NCBI GenBank assembly: GCA_030038955.1 | Contig: JASHQV010000113.1 | Location: 1 to 31,516, forward strand | DNA: 31,516 bases | Reading direction: 5' to 3' | DNA from: Solirubrobacteraceae bacterium | GTDB taxonomy: Bacteria > Actinomycetota > Thermoleophilia > Solirubrobacterales > Solirubrobacteraceae | Shown here: positions 23,911 to 31,489 of the stretch, one piece after another | How the letters are laid out: each line of letters starts with the position of its first letter | Numbering within the stretch: the stretch's first letter is position 1 | Program-made: the position numbers and the translations under genes | Notes under the pieces: model-generated | Database searches by the model: none | The model's input: the letters and a program-made list of their open reading frames with translations, nothing else | What the model was told of the DNA's origin: nothing

Positions 23911-26034
23911 CTACTGGACGTATGGCGCGACCGCGTCCAGACACTCGTAGCTGGATGCATCGGCCTGTCCGAACCACAGCATCGCTCCCGCCAACCCGTT
24001 GGAGGCAGCCCAACTCGCGTTGCTGCCACAGTCCGACCGGGTGGCCGGGTAGTCATCGATATCGACGCCCTCTGTGATCTCCGAGGCGGGGATGCCCGAC
24101 TTGCTCTCCAGGTTCCCGATCCACGTCGCCAGCGTCGAGCCAGTCGCTCCGTAGCTCATCGCGTTGAACTGGTCGACGTAGGGTGCCTCATCCGCACCGA
24201 TGTCGAAGTCGGTCGTCGGATCCACATCCGCCGTGATCAGCGGCGTGTGCCCCTCTTCAGTCGTGACCGCGTCCGCATCGTTGTGAATATCCTCGACGCA
24301 TGCGTCCAGGTCTGCCGTCGTGAACGCTGGGCTGCCGGTTGTAGGATCCTGCTCGATGTCGAGGTCGATGCCGTCGAACCCGTTGCTCTGCATGTAGTTG
24401 ACGAGGTTCTGCGCAAATGTCGCCGCGTCCGAGGAGTTGCACGGGTAGTACCAGTTCGGATTCGTCGACCCGCCGATCGTGATGATCGCCAGCTTCCCGT
24501 TCTGATGAACCGTGTTGACGAAGCTCGACACGTTGCTCACGCCGTTGTATTCCTGAGAGATGGAGGTCGGGCCGGTGCAGTCGGGCTCGGGATCACCAGC
24601 ACTGACGCAGGTTGCGAGCGAGAACAGATCGACTTGCGTGACCGCGTCCCACGGCAGCGACGAGAGCGTGCCACCGTCCCACGCCAGCCAGAACACGACC
24701 GACTGGAAGGAGCTGCTGCTCGAGGAGGTCGCAGTCACCGTTGCGGTCTGGGTTGAGGTTGCGGATGTCGAGCCGCCGGTGTTGGTGGCGGTCACGATGA
24801 CGTCGATCGTGTCGCCGACGTCGGTGGACTGGAGGGTGTAGCTGGAGGTGGTCGCGCCGGTGATGTTCGAGCAGCTCGACGAGGAGCAGTCCTGCCATTG
24901 GTAGGTGTATGAGGTGGGGTCTCCTGACCACGAGCCGTTGCTGGTGGTCAGGGTGTCGCCTTGCTGTGCGGTGCCGGTGATCTGTGGCAGCGCGGTGTTG
25001 GTCGGCGCGGCGGGTGGATCAGCCGGTGGATCAGCCGTGACGGTTGCGGTCTGGGTTGAGGTTGCGGATGTCGAGCCGCCGGTGTTGGTGGCGGTCACGA
25101 TGACGTCGATCGTGTCGCCGACGTCGGTGGACTGGAGCGTGTAGCTGGAGGTGGTCGCACCGGTGATGGCGCTGCAATGAGATCCCCTCGTGTTGCAGTC
25201 ACGCCATTGATACGCATACGAGCTCGGGTCTCCTGACCATGAGCCGTTGCTGGTGGTCAGCGTGTCGCCTTGCTGTGCGGTGCCGGTGATCTGCGGCCGA
25301 GTCGTATCCGATGGCCGCAGCGAGCGGATCGGATGCTTGGTCGGCGAGGCGGCGCTCGGGCTGGTCGCAGCGCGAAGCCCGCTGACGTAGACCGAGACCG
25401 TGCAAGCGCTCGACCGAGATCGGCCTGCCCATGCGCGCGGTAGCGAACGCAGCGTGGCGTGGTAGACACGCTCGCGCTGGCAGCGCCTTGCGTCGAGGCC
25501 GCGGAGGTAGAGCGCACCGCCCTTGCTGAGCACCGCGATCCAGTAGGACCCTGGCGTGACGGCGGTTCGCTTGACACGGACTCGGTTCCAGGCGCCGGAC
25601 CTCGGCGCGCGAAGCGAGCCCGTGGTCAGTCGCGAGCCGGGGCGCCCAGCCCGATTGGAGTAGAGACCGACTGTGAGGTGGGTCGCCTTGCTGTGCGAAG
25701 CGACGTAGATACTGATCGCGGATGCAACGCCCGTCGCGCGATTGGTGAATCGAAAGACCTTGACAGAGCCAGCGACGTCCGGCTCGGTTGCGCGCCGCAC
25801 CGCTCTGGTCCCGAACAGGAAGGACCGGGAGGAGGAGTGCTTGGGCTTCGACCGGTGCGTCCCAGACTTGGAGCGTGCCGCGTCGACGGCAACGGACGAC
25901 TTAGAGCGGGCGAGCGCCAGAGCGCCGAACGGGTCGCTGCCGGCCCGGCCCACGGGCACCGAGACCCCTGAGGCCCAGGCGGCAGTGATACTCACCGACA
26001 TCGCCACCACGCAAACAAGCACAATCCGACGCAT
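23911..26034 (-). CDS. secreted GH18-like glycoside hydrolase with two Ig-like repeats
   Basis: The 707-residue protein has a signal peptide (about 1-22), a basic linker, a beta-rich domain (about 70-220) of unknown family, two nearly identical tandem Ig/fibronectin-like repeats (about 248-335 and 350-435), a Ser-rich linker and a compact GH18-type TIM barrel (443-707). The barrel has the catalytic signature FDGIDLDIE with Glu561 as proton donor, the DQFNAMSYG strand (621-629) and the C-terminal AMLWFGQAD with Trp687. Family members hydrolyse chitin-type or other N-acetyl-glucosamine glycans by substrate-assisted catalysis. The start ATG 26034 follows AGGAG (complement of 26044-26048). Activity on the locus's own polysaccharide is a guess; some GH18-fold proteins are only binders. 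Confidence 0.85.
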   Translation of the reverse strand: MRRIVLVCVVAMSVSITAAWASGVSVPVGRAGSDPFGALALARSKSSVAVDAARSKSGTHRSKPKHSSSRSFLFGTRAVRRATEPDVAGSVKVFRFTNRATGVASAISIYVASHSKATHLTVGLYSNRAGRPGSRLTTGSLRAPRSGAWNRVRVKRTAVTPGSYWIAVLSKGGALYLRGLDARRCQRERVYHATLRSLPRAWAGRSRSSACTVSVYVSGLRAATSPSAASPTKHPIRSLRPSDTTRPQITGTAQQGDTLTTSNGSWSGDPSSYAYQWRDCNTRGSHCSAITGATTSSYTLQSTDVGDTIDVIVTATNTGGSTSATSTQTATVTADPPADPPAAPTNTALPQITGTAQQGDTLTTSNGSWSGDPTSYTYQWQDCSSSSCSNITGATTSSYTLQSTDVGDTIDVIVTATNTGGSTSATSTQTATVTATSSSSSSFQSVVFWLAWDGGTLSSLPWDAVTQVDLFSLATCVSAGDPEPDCTGPTSISQEYNGVSNVSSFVNTVHQNGKLAIITIGGSTNPNWYYPCNSSDAATFAQNLVNYMQSNGFDGIDLDIEQDPTTGSPAFTTADLDACVEDIHNDADAVTTEEGHTPLITADVDPTTDFDIGADEAPYVDQFNAMSYGATGSTLATWIGNLESKSGIPASEITEGVDIDDYPATRSDCGSNASWAASNGLAGAMLWFGQADASSYECLDAVAPYVQ
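24740..25299 (-). repeat. two tandem copies encoding Ig-like repeats
   Basis: Copies span roughly 24740-24990 and 25043-25299. The first 126 bases of each (24740-24865 and 25043-25168) differ at only two positions by eye, offset 303 bases; the far ends are offset 309 because one copy encodes two more residues. Such near-identity at DNA level, including silent sites, points to a recent duplication or gene conversion within the GH18-like gene. Confidence 0.85.
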
Positions 26035-26144
26035 AGGTCATTTCTCCTGTCTCAGGCGCGCAAAGGCACCGAGCCGCTATCAGCGTGTACCGGCCGCGTA
26101 TCGCCGCTTGGGGTCTAAAACTTTGTCTCCCGCACGGAGATCCA

Positions 26145-26208
26145 GAACAAATGTCCAATTTCAGGTGCTACGTGACCCGGAACAAACGTCCAGTTTCAGG
26201 TGCTTCGT
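26145..26208. repeat. pair of 29-bp direct repeats, 35 bp apart
   Basis: The copies run 26145-26173 and 26180-26208 with three mismatches, sharing GAACAAA, GTCCA and TTTCAGGTGCT cores. Spaced repeats like these are found at the ends of some IS21-family elements, where they bind transposase; no transposase gene is present. So this may be the relic end of a lost element or a tandem regulator site. Confidence 0.65.
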
Positions 26209-26310
26209 CATGCGCGGTGGGACTGGTGAACACAAGACACGACCGGTCGTGCAGGAGAACGCTGGGAGGCCCCCGGCTTTGGGCAGCACGCGGCGCTGGT
26301 CCGCGCTGAC

Positions 26311-26347
26311 CCGGGTGATCTCAGATCACCCGGCTGAGATCACCCGG
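26311..26347. repeat. strong hairpin with an extra direct copy of one arm
   Basis: CCGGGTGATC (26311-26320) and GATCACCCGG (26324-26333) form a perfect 10-bp stem with a three-base loop. GATCACCCGG recurs at 26338-26347, so two alternative stems are possible. It could be an operator, a terminator facing either strand or a mobile-element remnant. Confidence 0.6.
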
Positions 26348-26475
26348 CGGTGGGTTGACCATGACACGGGTGGGGAGACTTGCCGAGGCGGCGGTGCGAG
26401 CAAGCTCGCCGGGCACCGGCGAACCCCGGGGATCCCGCGAGACTTGGTATTGCGTCCTCAAGCCGAGGCAGGAGC

Positions 26476-26481
26476 TATAAG
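26476..26481 (+). promoter_or_regulatory. candidate -10 element of the plus-strand GH18-like gene
   Basis: TATAAG lies 86 bases before the start codon. The best upstream match to a -35 box (TTGCGT at 26450-26455) is 20 bases away, longer than the optimum, so the promoter is tentative. It would give a leader of about 80 bases containing the hairpin at 26497-26523. Confidence 0.3.
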
Positions 26482-26496
26482 CTTTGGGGCCCCAGA

Positions 26497-26523
26497 TCCC
26501 GAAACGCCGGTAGGCGGTAGGGA
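26497..26523 (+). ncRNA. folded 5' leader hairpin of the plus-strand GH18-like gene
   Basis: TCCC (26497-26500) pairs with GGGA (26520-26523), and inside CGCC (26505-26508) pairs with GGCG (26513-26516) around a GGTA tetraloop, separated by an asymmetric internal loop. A ten-base palindrome TGGGGCCCCA (26485-26494) lies just upstream. It does not match any riboswitch class I know. It could be a regulatory leader or chance GC-rich pairing. Confidence 0.3.
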
Positions 26524-26567
26524 CCAGAACCGGACGGGCTAATGCCCACGAGGTGGTTGAGGACCGG

Positions 26568-28022
26568 ATGCGGCGTGTTCTGCTGGTCTGCTTTGGCGCT
26601 CTGCTGCTGAGCGCGGCGATCGCCTCGGCCGCCACCTGGTCGGCCGCTCGGAGCCCGCGAGCAGCAGCGGTCGTGCCGTCGACGGTCGTAAGTCATGGTG
26701 TCGAACCCGTGACCAGCGAACGTGTGGCCCGTCGCTCGCGGGTCTCTCGGAGCACGCGACGCCCGTTGCTCTTCGGACTGAGGTCAGCCAAGCACTCGCA
26801 GCGCGCGAAGATCGGCGCCTTCGGCAAAGCATTCTCGTTCACCGCCCATGCCACCGGCATGGCCTCTGCGATCCATGTCTATGTGCGGCCGCACAGCAGG
26901 GCGCGGCGGCTGGTCGTCGGTGTCTACTCGAATCTGGCTGGTCGGCCTGATTTCCTGCTTGCAAGCGGTTCGCAGCGTGCCCCCCGGGCTGGAGCCTGGA
27001 ACGCGATTCAGATTCCGCGAACGCAGGTGAGGTCCGGCGCCATCTACTGGGTCGCAGTGGCCGGCAGGGGCGGGAGACTGTACGTCCGAAGCGCTCGAGC
27101 TCGTTGTCGGGCTCGGACGGTCTTTGAAAGCGCGTCGCGCTCGCTGCCGGGGACGTGGCGGCGCGGCCGACGGCTGAGCCGCTGCCCGATCTTGGTCTAC
27201 GCGAGTGGGACTCGTTCGAAGTTCCAGTCGGTCGTGTTCTGGCTGGCGTGGGACGGCGGCAGGCTCTCGTCACTGCCGTGGGACGCGGTCACGCAGGTCA
27301 ACCTGTTCTCGCTTGCAACCTGCGTCCGCGCCGGCGATCCCGCGCCCGATTGCAGTGGGCCGGCTTCGATATCCCATGACTACAACAGCGTGCGCAACGT
27401 GGCGAGCTTTGTCAACACGGTGCATCGGCACGGGAAGCTGGCGATCATCACGATCGGTGGGTCGACGAACCCGAACTGGAACTACCCGTGCCAGAGCGCC
27501 AACGTCGATCGGTTTGCCCACAACCTCGTCAACTACATGCAGTCGAACCGGTTCGATGGGATCGATCTCGACATCGAGCAGGATCCTGGCGGTCTAGCGG
27601 ACCGGTCATTCAGTAAATCGGAGCTGACCAACTGTGTGCGGACCGTCGTCGACGATGCGAAGGCGGTCAAGACCGTGCAGGGCGCCAGGCCACTGGTCAC
27701 AGCGGATGTGGATCCGACGACCGACTTCGACATCGGTGCGGACGAGGCGCCCTATATCGACCAGTTCAACGCGATGAGCTACGGGGCGATCGGCTCGACC
27801 CTGGCCTCCGAGATCAAAGCGCTCGAGAGCAAGTCGCACATTCGCGCCTCGAAGATCACAGAAGGTGTCGATATCGAGGACGACCCGGCCACCCTGTCGG
27901 ACTGCGGCAACAACGCGAGCTGGGCGGCCTCCAAGCGGCTGGCGGGTGCGATGCTGTGGTTCGGCCAGGCCGACGCGCCTCGCTATCGGTGTCTGGGCGC
28001 CGTCGCTCCGTACCTGCAATAG
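26568..28022 (+). CDS. secreted GH18-like glycoside hydrolase without Ig repeats
   Basis: The 484-residue protein is a paralogue of the divergent 707-residue one. It has a signal peptide (about 1-22), a basic linker, the same beta-rich domain (about 66-215) and, directly joined, the GH18-type barrel (218-484) with FDGIDLDIE (Glu337 as proton donor), DQFNAMSYG and AMLWFGQAD. The Ig-like repeats and Ser-rich linker are absent. The barrels are closely similar over their full length, so they arose by duplication and inversion. ATG 26568 follows GAGG (26559-26562); an upstream in-frame GTG at 26553 is less likely. Its substrate, if any, is unknown. Confidence 0.85.
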   Translation: MRRVLLVCFGALLLSAAIASAATWSAARSPRAAAVVPSTVVSHGVEPVTSERVARRSRVSRSTRRPLLFGLRSAKHSQRAKIGAFGKAFSFTAHATGMASAIHVYVRPHSRARRLVVGVYSNLAGRPDFLLASGSQRAPRAGAWNAIQIPRTQVRSGAIYWVAVAGRGGRLYVRSARARCRARTVFESASRSLPGTWRRGRRLSRCPILVYASGTRSKFQSVVFWLAWDGGRLSSLPWDAVTQVNLFSLATCVRAGDPAPDCSGPASISHDYNSVRNVASFVNTVHRHGKLAIITIGGSTNPNWNYPCQSANVDRFAHNLVNYMQSNRFDGIDLDIEQDPGGLADRSFSKSELTNCVRTVVDDAKAVKTVQGARPLVTADVDPTTDFDIGADEAPYIDQFNAMSYGAIGSTLASEIKALESKSHIRASKITEGVDIEDDPATLSDCGNNASWAASKRLAGAMLWFGQADAPRYRCLGAVAPYLQ

Positions 28023-28029
28023 CGCAGCG

Positions 28030-29013
28030 TCACTTCTCGAACCTGACGCCGCGCGGGAACGACGACGGGCGGAAGCTGACGAAGCTCGAGCTTGTCCACA
28101 CGCGACTCCTGAGGAGCGCTTGCACTTTACTCACGTACTCGTGCTGGCCTCCGTTGCCCCACGGGTACGGTTCGTACCAGGCTCCGATGCTGCTCCACTG
28201 CTGACAAGGCCGGTATGTCGCGTCGCCCCACGATGACCGCGCGCCGGACGGGTTGTCGTAGTAGAAGCGCACCGTCGCGGCTTGGTAGTCGAGATTGAAG
28301 GCAGTCGACTCCCAGCGGAGGGGTTCAGTACCTGATCCCACTGAGCCATTGGCGATCCATTTGACCTGGGTGATCCCCATCGACTCATAGACGTCGTCGC
28401 TGTCACGTACGCGAGCCTGTACCGGATAGCGTCTGTACCAGCTGGAAGGCACCTCGGCTTCGTCGCCCAGCATGAACCCATTCCAGTAGGACTCCTGGAC
28501 GTATTCGGCTCGAAGCCAGTTCTCGGGGATCCCCCATTTGTGCGCCGCCCACTGGATGAGGTCGTCGGTCGACGGGTCCCGCATGCCGTCGCGCCCGTTG
28601 ACGTACTTCAGGTAGGGGTTGAATTTCTCCACCGTCTCGCCGTTGCTGACCTTGGCTGAGTGGAATGCGCGAAGCTGCTTCCGGGTGGGCACATAGCTGT
28701 TGAGGGAGGGGTAGCGCTTGCCGAAGATCGTGTACGGCTTCGCGTTATACGGTCGAGTCTCCGGCTCGCGCGTCACCAGCGCCGCCGCCGCCTTGTCGGA
28801 TAGGGGATGGAAGGTCGACGGCCTGCCGTTATGCGCGTTGCGGTTGCACGCCGCCCAGCGATTCTGTGGGTGCACCTCCGGCCGGGTGGCGGCCAGCGCT
28901 GACGGCGACCCTGGGCCGTTCGCGACCAGCAAGGCGACTACGGCGCTGGCCACCAACCCCGCAATCAGCAGTGGCCACATGAGCAACGAGCGAGTACGTC
29001 GCGGGGCCGCCAT
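28030..29013 (-). CDS. secreted lytic-transglycosylase/lysozyme-like protein
   Basis: The 327-residue protein has a N-terminal membrane anchor or signal (about 10-32), a linker and a C-terminal region resembling the lysozyme fold of SLT enzymes: WLRAEYVQES with a candidate catalytic Glu174, followed by ESMGITQVKW (210-219), the counterpart of the family's S-x-G-L-x-Q-V motif, and SIGAWYEPYPWG near the end. It would cleave peptidoglycan outside the membrane, for example to let a secreted polysaccharide or protein through the wall. The match is by motif order, not length, so the call is moderate. It converges on the GH18-like gene with a seven-base gap. ATG 29013 has no ribosome binding site; TACGAT eight bases upstream suggests a leaderless start. 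Confidence 0.65.
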   Translation of the reverse strand: MAAPRRTRSLLMWPLLIAGLVASAVVALLVANGPGSPSALAATRPEVHPQNRWAACNRNAHNGRPSTFHPLSDKAAAALVTREPETRPYNAKPYTIFGKRYPSLNSYVPTRKQLRAFHSAKVSNGETVEKFNPYLKYVNGRDGMRDPSTDDLIQWAAHKWGIPENWLRAEYVQESYWNGFMLGDEAEVPSSWYRRYPVQARVRDSDDVYESMGITQVKWIANGSVGSGTEPLRWESTAFNLDYQAATVRFYYDNPSGARSSWGDATYRPCQQWSSIGAWYEPYPWGNGGQHEYVSKVQALLRSRVWTSSSFVSFRPSSFPRGVRFEK

Positions 29014-29021
29014 AAACGATC

Positions 29022-29027
29022 ATCGTA
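29022..29027 (-). promoter_or_regulatory. candidate leaderless -10 element
   Basis: On the minus strand TACGAT lies eight bases before ATG 29013. With transcription usually starting about seven bases after a -10 box, the transcript would begin at or next to the start codon. No good -35 is seen. This agrees with the lack of a ribosome binding site. Confidence 0.3.
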
Positions 29028-29089
29028 TGGCCAGCCATCACGCTCGCGCCAGAGCGCGACGACTAGCCATTCTGGTAGTCGACGCGCGC

Positions 29090-29255
29090 GGCGCCGCCCG
29101 CGAGCGGCACATGGGCGGCGTTGCGCTGCAGCGGACAGGTGCCGCCGCCCGCGAGCGGCACATGGGCGGCGTGGCGTTGCAGCGGACAGGTGCCGCCGCC
29201 CGCGAGCAGCACATCGGCGGCGTGGCGCTGCAGCGGACAGGTGCCGCCGCCCGCG
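29090..29255. repeat. array of 51-bp tandem repeats (about 3.25 copies)
   Basis: Copies start at 29090, 29141 and 29192, with a 13-base partial copy at 29243-29255; only a few positions differ. Each unit ends with GCGGACAGGT and contains arms CGCCGCCC and GGGCGGCG (29092-29099 with 29113-29120 in copy 1) able to form an 8-bp stem. The period is 17 codons, so the repeat would also encode a 17-residue repeat if translated. Confidence 0.85.
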
Positions 29256-29318
29256 TCAGGCGGCCAGAGACCTGCGCCGATCCTCAAGCTTTTCGGCGGT
29301 TTGACCGACTTTGGCCGG

Positions 29319-31436
29319 ATGAGCGGCGTCCGTGTGAGGGAGACTCTCAGCGCGCCACGTCAGCGCGGCGCGACGGGACCGCGATACCGCCGGCGCGCCC
29401 GGCTGCTGAAGCAACTGAGCCTGGCGTTTCTGGTGCTGCTCACGATCTGGGGGGCGATCTACCAGCTGAGCGTGACGCTGGTGCCGTCGCTGTACTACCA
29501 GGTGCCGTTCTCCGGCATCTGGCCGGACGTCGTGATCGCGAGCGCCGGCGGCCTCTTGATCGTCGGCGGACGCCACCCCGAGCGCGGCTGGCGACTGCTG
29601 GGAATCGGTTGCCTGTGCTGGGCGGCTGGCGACATCTACTGGACCGTGGCGCTGACCAACGTGAGCAACCCGCCGGACCCGTCGTGGGCCGACGCCGGCT
29701 ACCTCGGCTTCTACCCGCTGGCGTTCGCCGGGATCCTGTCGCTCGTCCGCAACCACCTGAAGCTGCCCTCGCGGATGCTGATCGCCGACGCTGGGGCGGC
29801 TGCGCTGGCGACCGCCGCCGTCAGTGCTGCGATCGTCCTCGACACCGTGCTCGCCCACGCACACGGAGGTCCCCTGGAGGTCGCGACGAACCTTGCATAC
29901 CCCGTCGGCGACCTGACGATGCTGGGGCTCGTGATCGGCGCCACCGCCCTCGACGACTGGCGCGTGAGCCGCACCTGGGTGCTGCTGGGGATCTCGATCA
30001 TTGCCTTCTGGGTGGCCGATAGCTTCTACCTGACGTCGGTGGCGACCGGCACCTACTCGGAGGGCCAGGCCTACAACGGCCTCTGGTACATCGCCCCCGT
30101 GATCGCCGCCTGGGCCGCCTGGTTGGGATTCGAGCGCGCCGGGGACGCCGACGACCGGCTTCCCGCGCGCGGCGCACGCGTGCGCGGGATCGCGATGCTG
30201 CTGCTGGTCTCCGGCGCCGCCCTGACGATCCTCGTGTGGTCGGGCTTCCAGTCGCTCGGCGTGCCCGCGATCATGCTGGCGACGCTGACGCTGCTGGTCG
30301 TGATGGTGCGTCTGGTGATGACCTGGCGCGAGAACGTGCAGCTGCTGCAGCTGAGCCGGCGAGAGGCGCTGACCGACATGGTCACGGGCCTCCACAACCG
30401 CCGCGCGCTGACCGGCGATCTGCAGCCCCAGCTGCGAGCCGCGAGCGACGAGCATCCGCTCGCCCTGGTGCTGTTCGACCTCGACGGCTTCAAGCACTAC
30501 AACGACAACTTCGGGCATCCGGCCGGCGACGCGCTGCTCCAGCGGCTCGGCCGCAACCTCGTGCGTGCGCTCGGCGAGCACGGCATCGCCTACCGGATGG
30601 GAGGCGACGAGTTCTGCGCGGTGATCAGCGGCTCGCTGGTCGAGCTGCAGGGGACGATCGAGCGGGCCGCGGCGGCGCTCGGCGAGGCCGGCGACGGGTT
30701 CACGATCGGCTGCTCGTATGGCACCGTCGTGCTGCCCGAGGAGGCGCAGGACACCTCCGGCGCGCTACGGCTCGCCGATCAGCGGATGTACATGCAGAAG
30801 CGCGGCGGCAGGGCGTCGGCCTTCCGCCAGTCCGGCGACGTGCTGCTGAGCGCGCTGCAGGAGCGCGATCCCGGGCTGCGAGCACACCTGCACAGGGTCG
30901 CGCAGCTGTCCACCGAGATCGCCCACAGCCTCGGCCTGTCCGCAGAAGAGCTGGAGCCGATCCGTCAGGCCGCCGAGCTCCACGACGTCGGCAAGATGGC
31001 GATCCCGGACGCGATCCTCACCAAGCCGGGCCCGCTCGACGAGGCCGAGTGGGAGTTCATCCGCCGCCACACGTTGATCGGCGAGCGGATCATCGCCGCC
31101 GCGCCGGCGCTGCATCGCGTCGCCGCGCTGGTCCGCTCCTGCCATGAGAACTTCGACGGCAGCGGCTATCCAGACGCACTGGCCGCGGCCAAGATTCCCC
31201 TCGGCGCCAGGATCATCGCGGTGTGCGACGCGTTCAACGCGATGATCAGCGATCGCCCGTATCGCGGCGCGATGTCCGAGCAGGCGGCGATCGCGGAGCT
31301 GCACAGGTGCGCCGGCAGCCAGTTCGACCCCGTCGTCGTCGAGCACTTCTGCATCTGCTTGCAGCTGGGGCGACTGTCGCCGGCGGGGGGCCACCAGCCG
31401 GGGCGGACGCCGGTCCCGTCGAGCGCGCACGTATGA
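29319..31436 (+). CDS. membrane-bound GGDEF and HD-GYP c-di-GMP enzyme
   Basis: The 705-residue protein has about eight to ten N-terminal membrane helices (35-335, a MASE-like sensory region), a diguanylate cyclase domain (about 345-505) and a HD-GYP phosphodiesterase domain (about 515-685). The GGDEF motif is intact (428-432), with the metal-binding FDLDGFKHYND (386-396). The RxxD inhibitory site that usually lies five residues before GGDEF is absent (GEHG instead). The second domain has HDVGK (555-559) and GSGYP (614-618). Both c-di-GMP synthesis and breakdown are therefore possible in one chain. ATG 29319 is chosen as the start since upstream sequence is repeats; TTG 29121 is in frame. It may tune matrix production, but no target is visible. 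Confidence 0.9.
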   Translation: MSGVRVRETLSAPRQRGATGPRYRRRARLLKQLSLAFLVLLTIWGAIYQLSVTLVPSLYYQVPFSGIWPDVVIASAGGLLIVGGRHPERGWRLLGIGCLCWAAGDIYWTVALTNVSNPPDPSWADAGYLGFYPLAFAGILSLVRNHLKLPSRMLIADAGAAALATAAVSAAIVLDTVLAHAHGGPLEVATNLAYPVGDLTMLGLVIGATALDDWRVSRTWVLLGISIIAFWVADSFYLTSVATGTYSEGQAYNGLWYIAPVIAAWAAWLGFERAGDADDRLPARGARVRGIAMLLLVSGAALTILVWSGFQSLGVPAIMLATLTLLVVMVRLVMTWRENVQLLQLSRREALTDMVTGLHNRRALTGDLQPQLRAASDEHPLALVLFDLDGFKHYNDNFGHPAGDALLQRLGRNLVRALGEHGIAYRMGGDEFCAVISGSLVELQGTIERAAAALGEAGDGFTIGCSYGTVVLPEEAQDTSGALRLADQRMYMQKRGGRASAFRQSGDVLLSALQERDPGLRAHLHRVAQLSTEIAHSLGLSAEELEPIRQAAELHDVGKMAIPDAILTKPGPLDEAEWEFIRRHTLIGERIIAAAPALHRVAALVRSCHENFDGSGYPDALAAAKIPLGARIIAVCDAFNAMISDRPYRGAMSEQAAIAELHRCAGSQFDPVVVEHFCICLQLGRLSPAGGHQPGRTPVPSSAHV

Positions 31437-31458
31437 CCGCGGCAACCGCGATCTGACC

Positions 31459-31489
31459 GGCGCCACCCGCCTTGGGGCTGGGTGGCGCC
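31459..31489 (+). terminator. strong inverted repeat, terminator after the c-di-GMP gene
   Basis: GGCGCCACCC (31459-31468) and GGGTGGCGCC (31480-31489) form a perfect 10-bp stem with an 11-base loop, 22 bases after the stop. There is no T-run, as is common for actinobacterial hairpin terminators. Nothing further is recognisable to the window end. Confidence 0.65.

Larger units (their letters stand above)
26035..26567. other. 533-bp divergent intergenic region with repeats and hairpins
   Basis: This gap separates two divergent GH18-like paralogues and has no believable gene. It holds a pair of 29-bp direct repeats (26145-26208), a perfect 10-bp-stem hairpin with a third arm copy (26311-26347), a candidate -10 element at 26476-26481 and a folded leader (26497-26523), listed separately. 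It must contain both promoters. Confidence 0.6.
29014..29318. other. 305-bp divergent intergenic region dominated by tandem repeats
   Basis: The region between the lytic-enzyme gene and the GGDEF-HD-GYP gene contains a dyad TCGCGC/GCGCGA (29044-29059) and the 51-bp repeat array. The plus frame stays open through the repeats from a TTG at 29121, so a longer protein start is possible, but no ribosome binding site supports it. Confidence 0.5.

Noticed and set aside
23609..23950. A 113-residue plus-strand frame upstream of the acyltransferase
   Set aside because: It covers the promoter region and the antisense of the GH18-like 3' end, with no recognisable motif; probably chance.
26490..26568. 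Match of the GH18 leader to TPP, c-di-GMP or c-di-AMP riboswitches
   Set aside because: Short stretches look similar to pieces of these classes, but the conserved cores and overall folds are not present.
26321..26635. A 104-residue minus-strand frame in the GH18 intergenic region
   Set aside because: It runs through hairpins and into the signal peptide of the plus-strand gene, shows no known domain and has no ribosome binding site.
29256..30581. 441-residue minus-strand frame
   Set aside because: It is antisense to the GGDEF domain and membrane region; the His/Gln/Arg-rich composition indicates a shadow frame.
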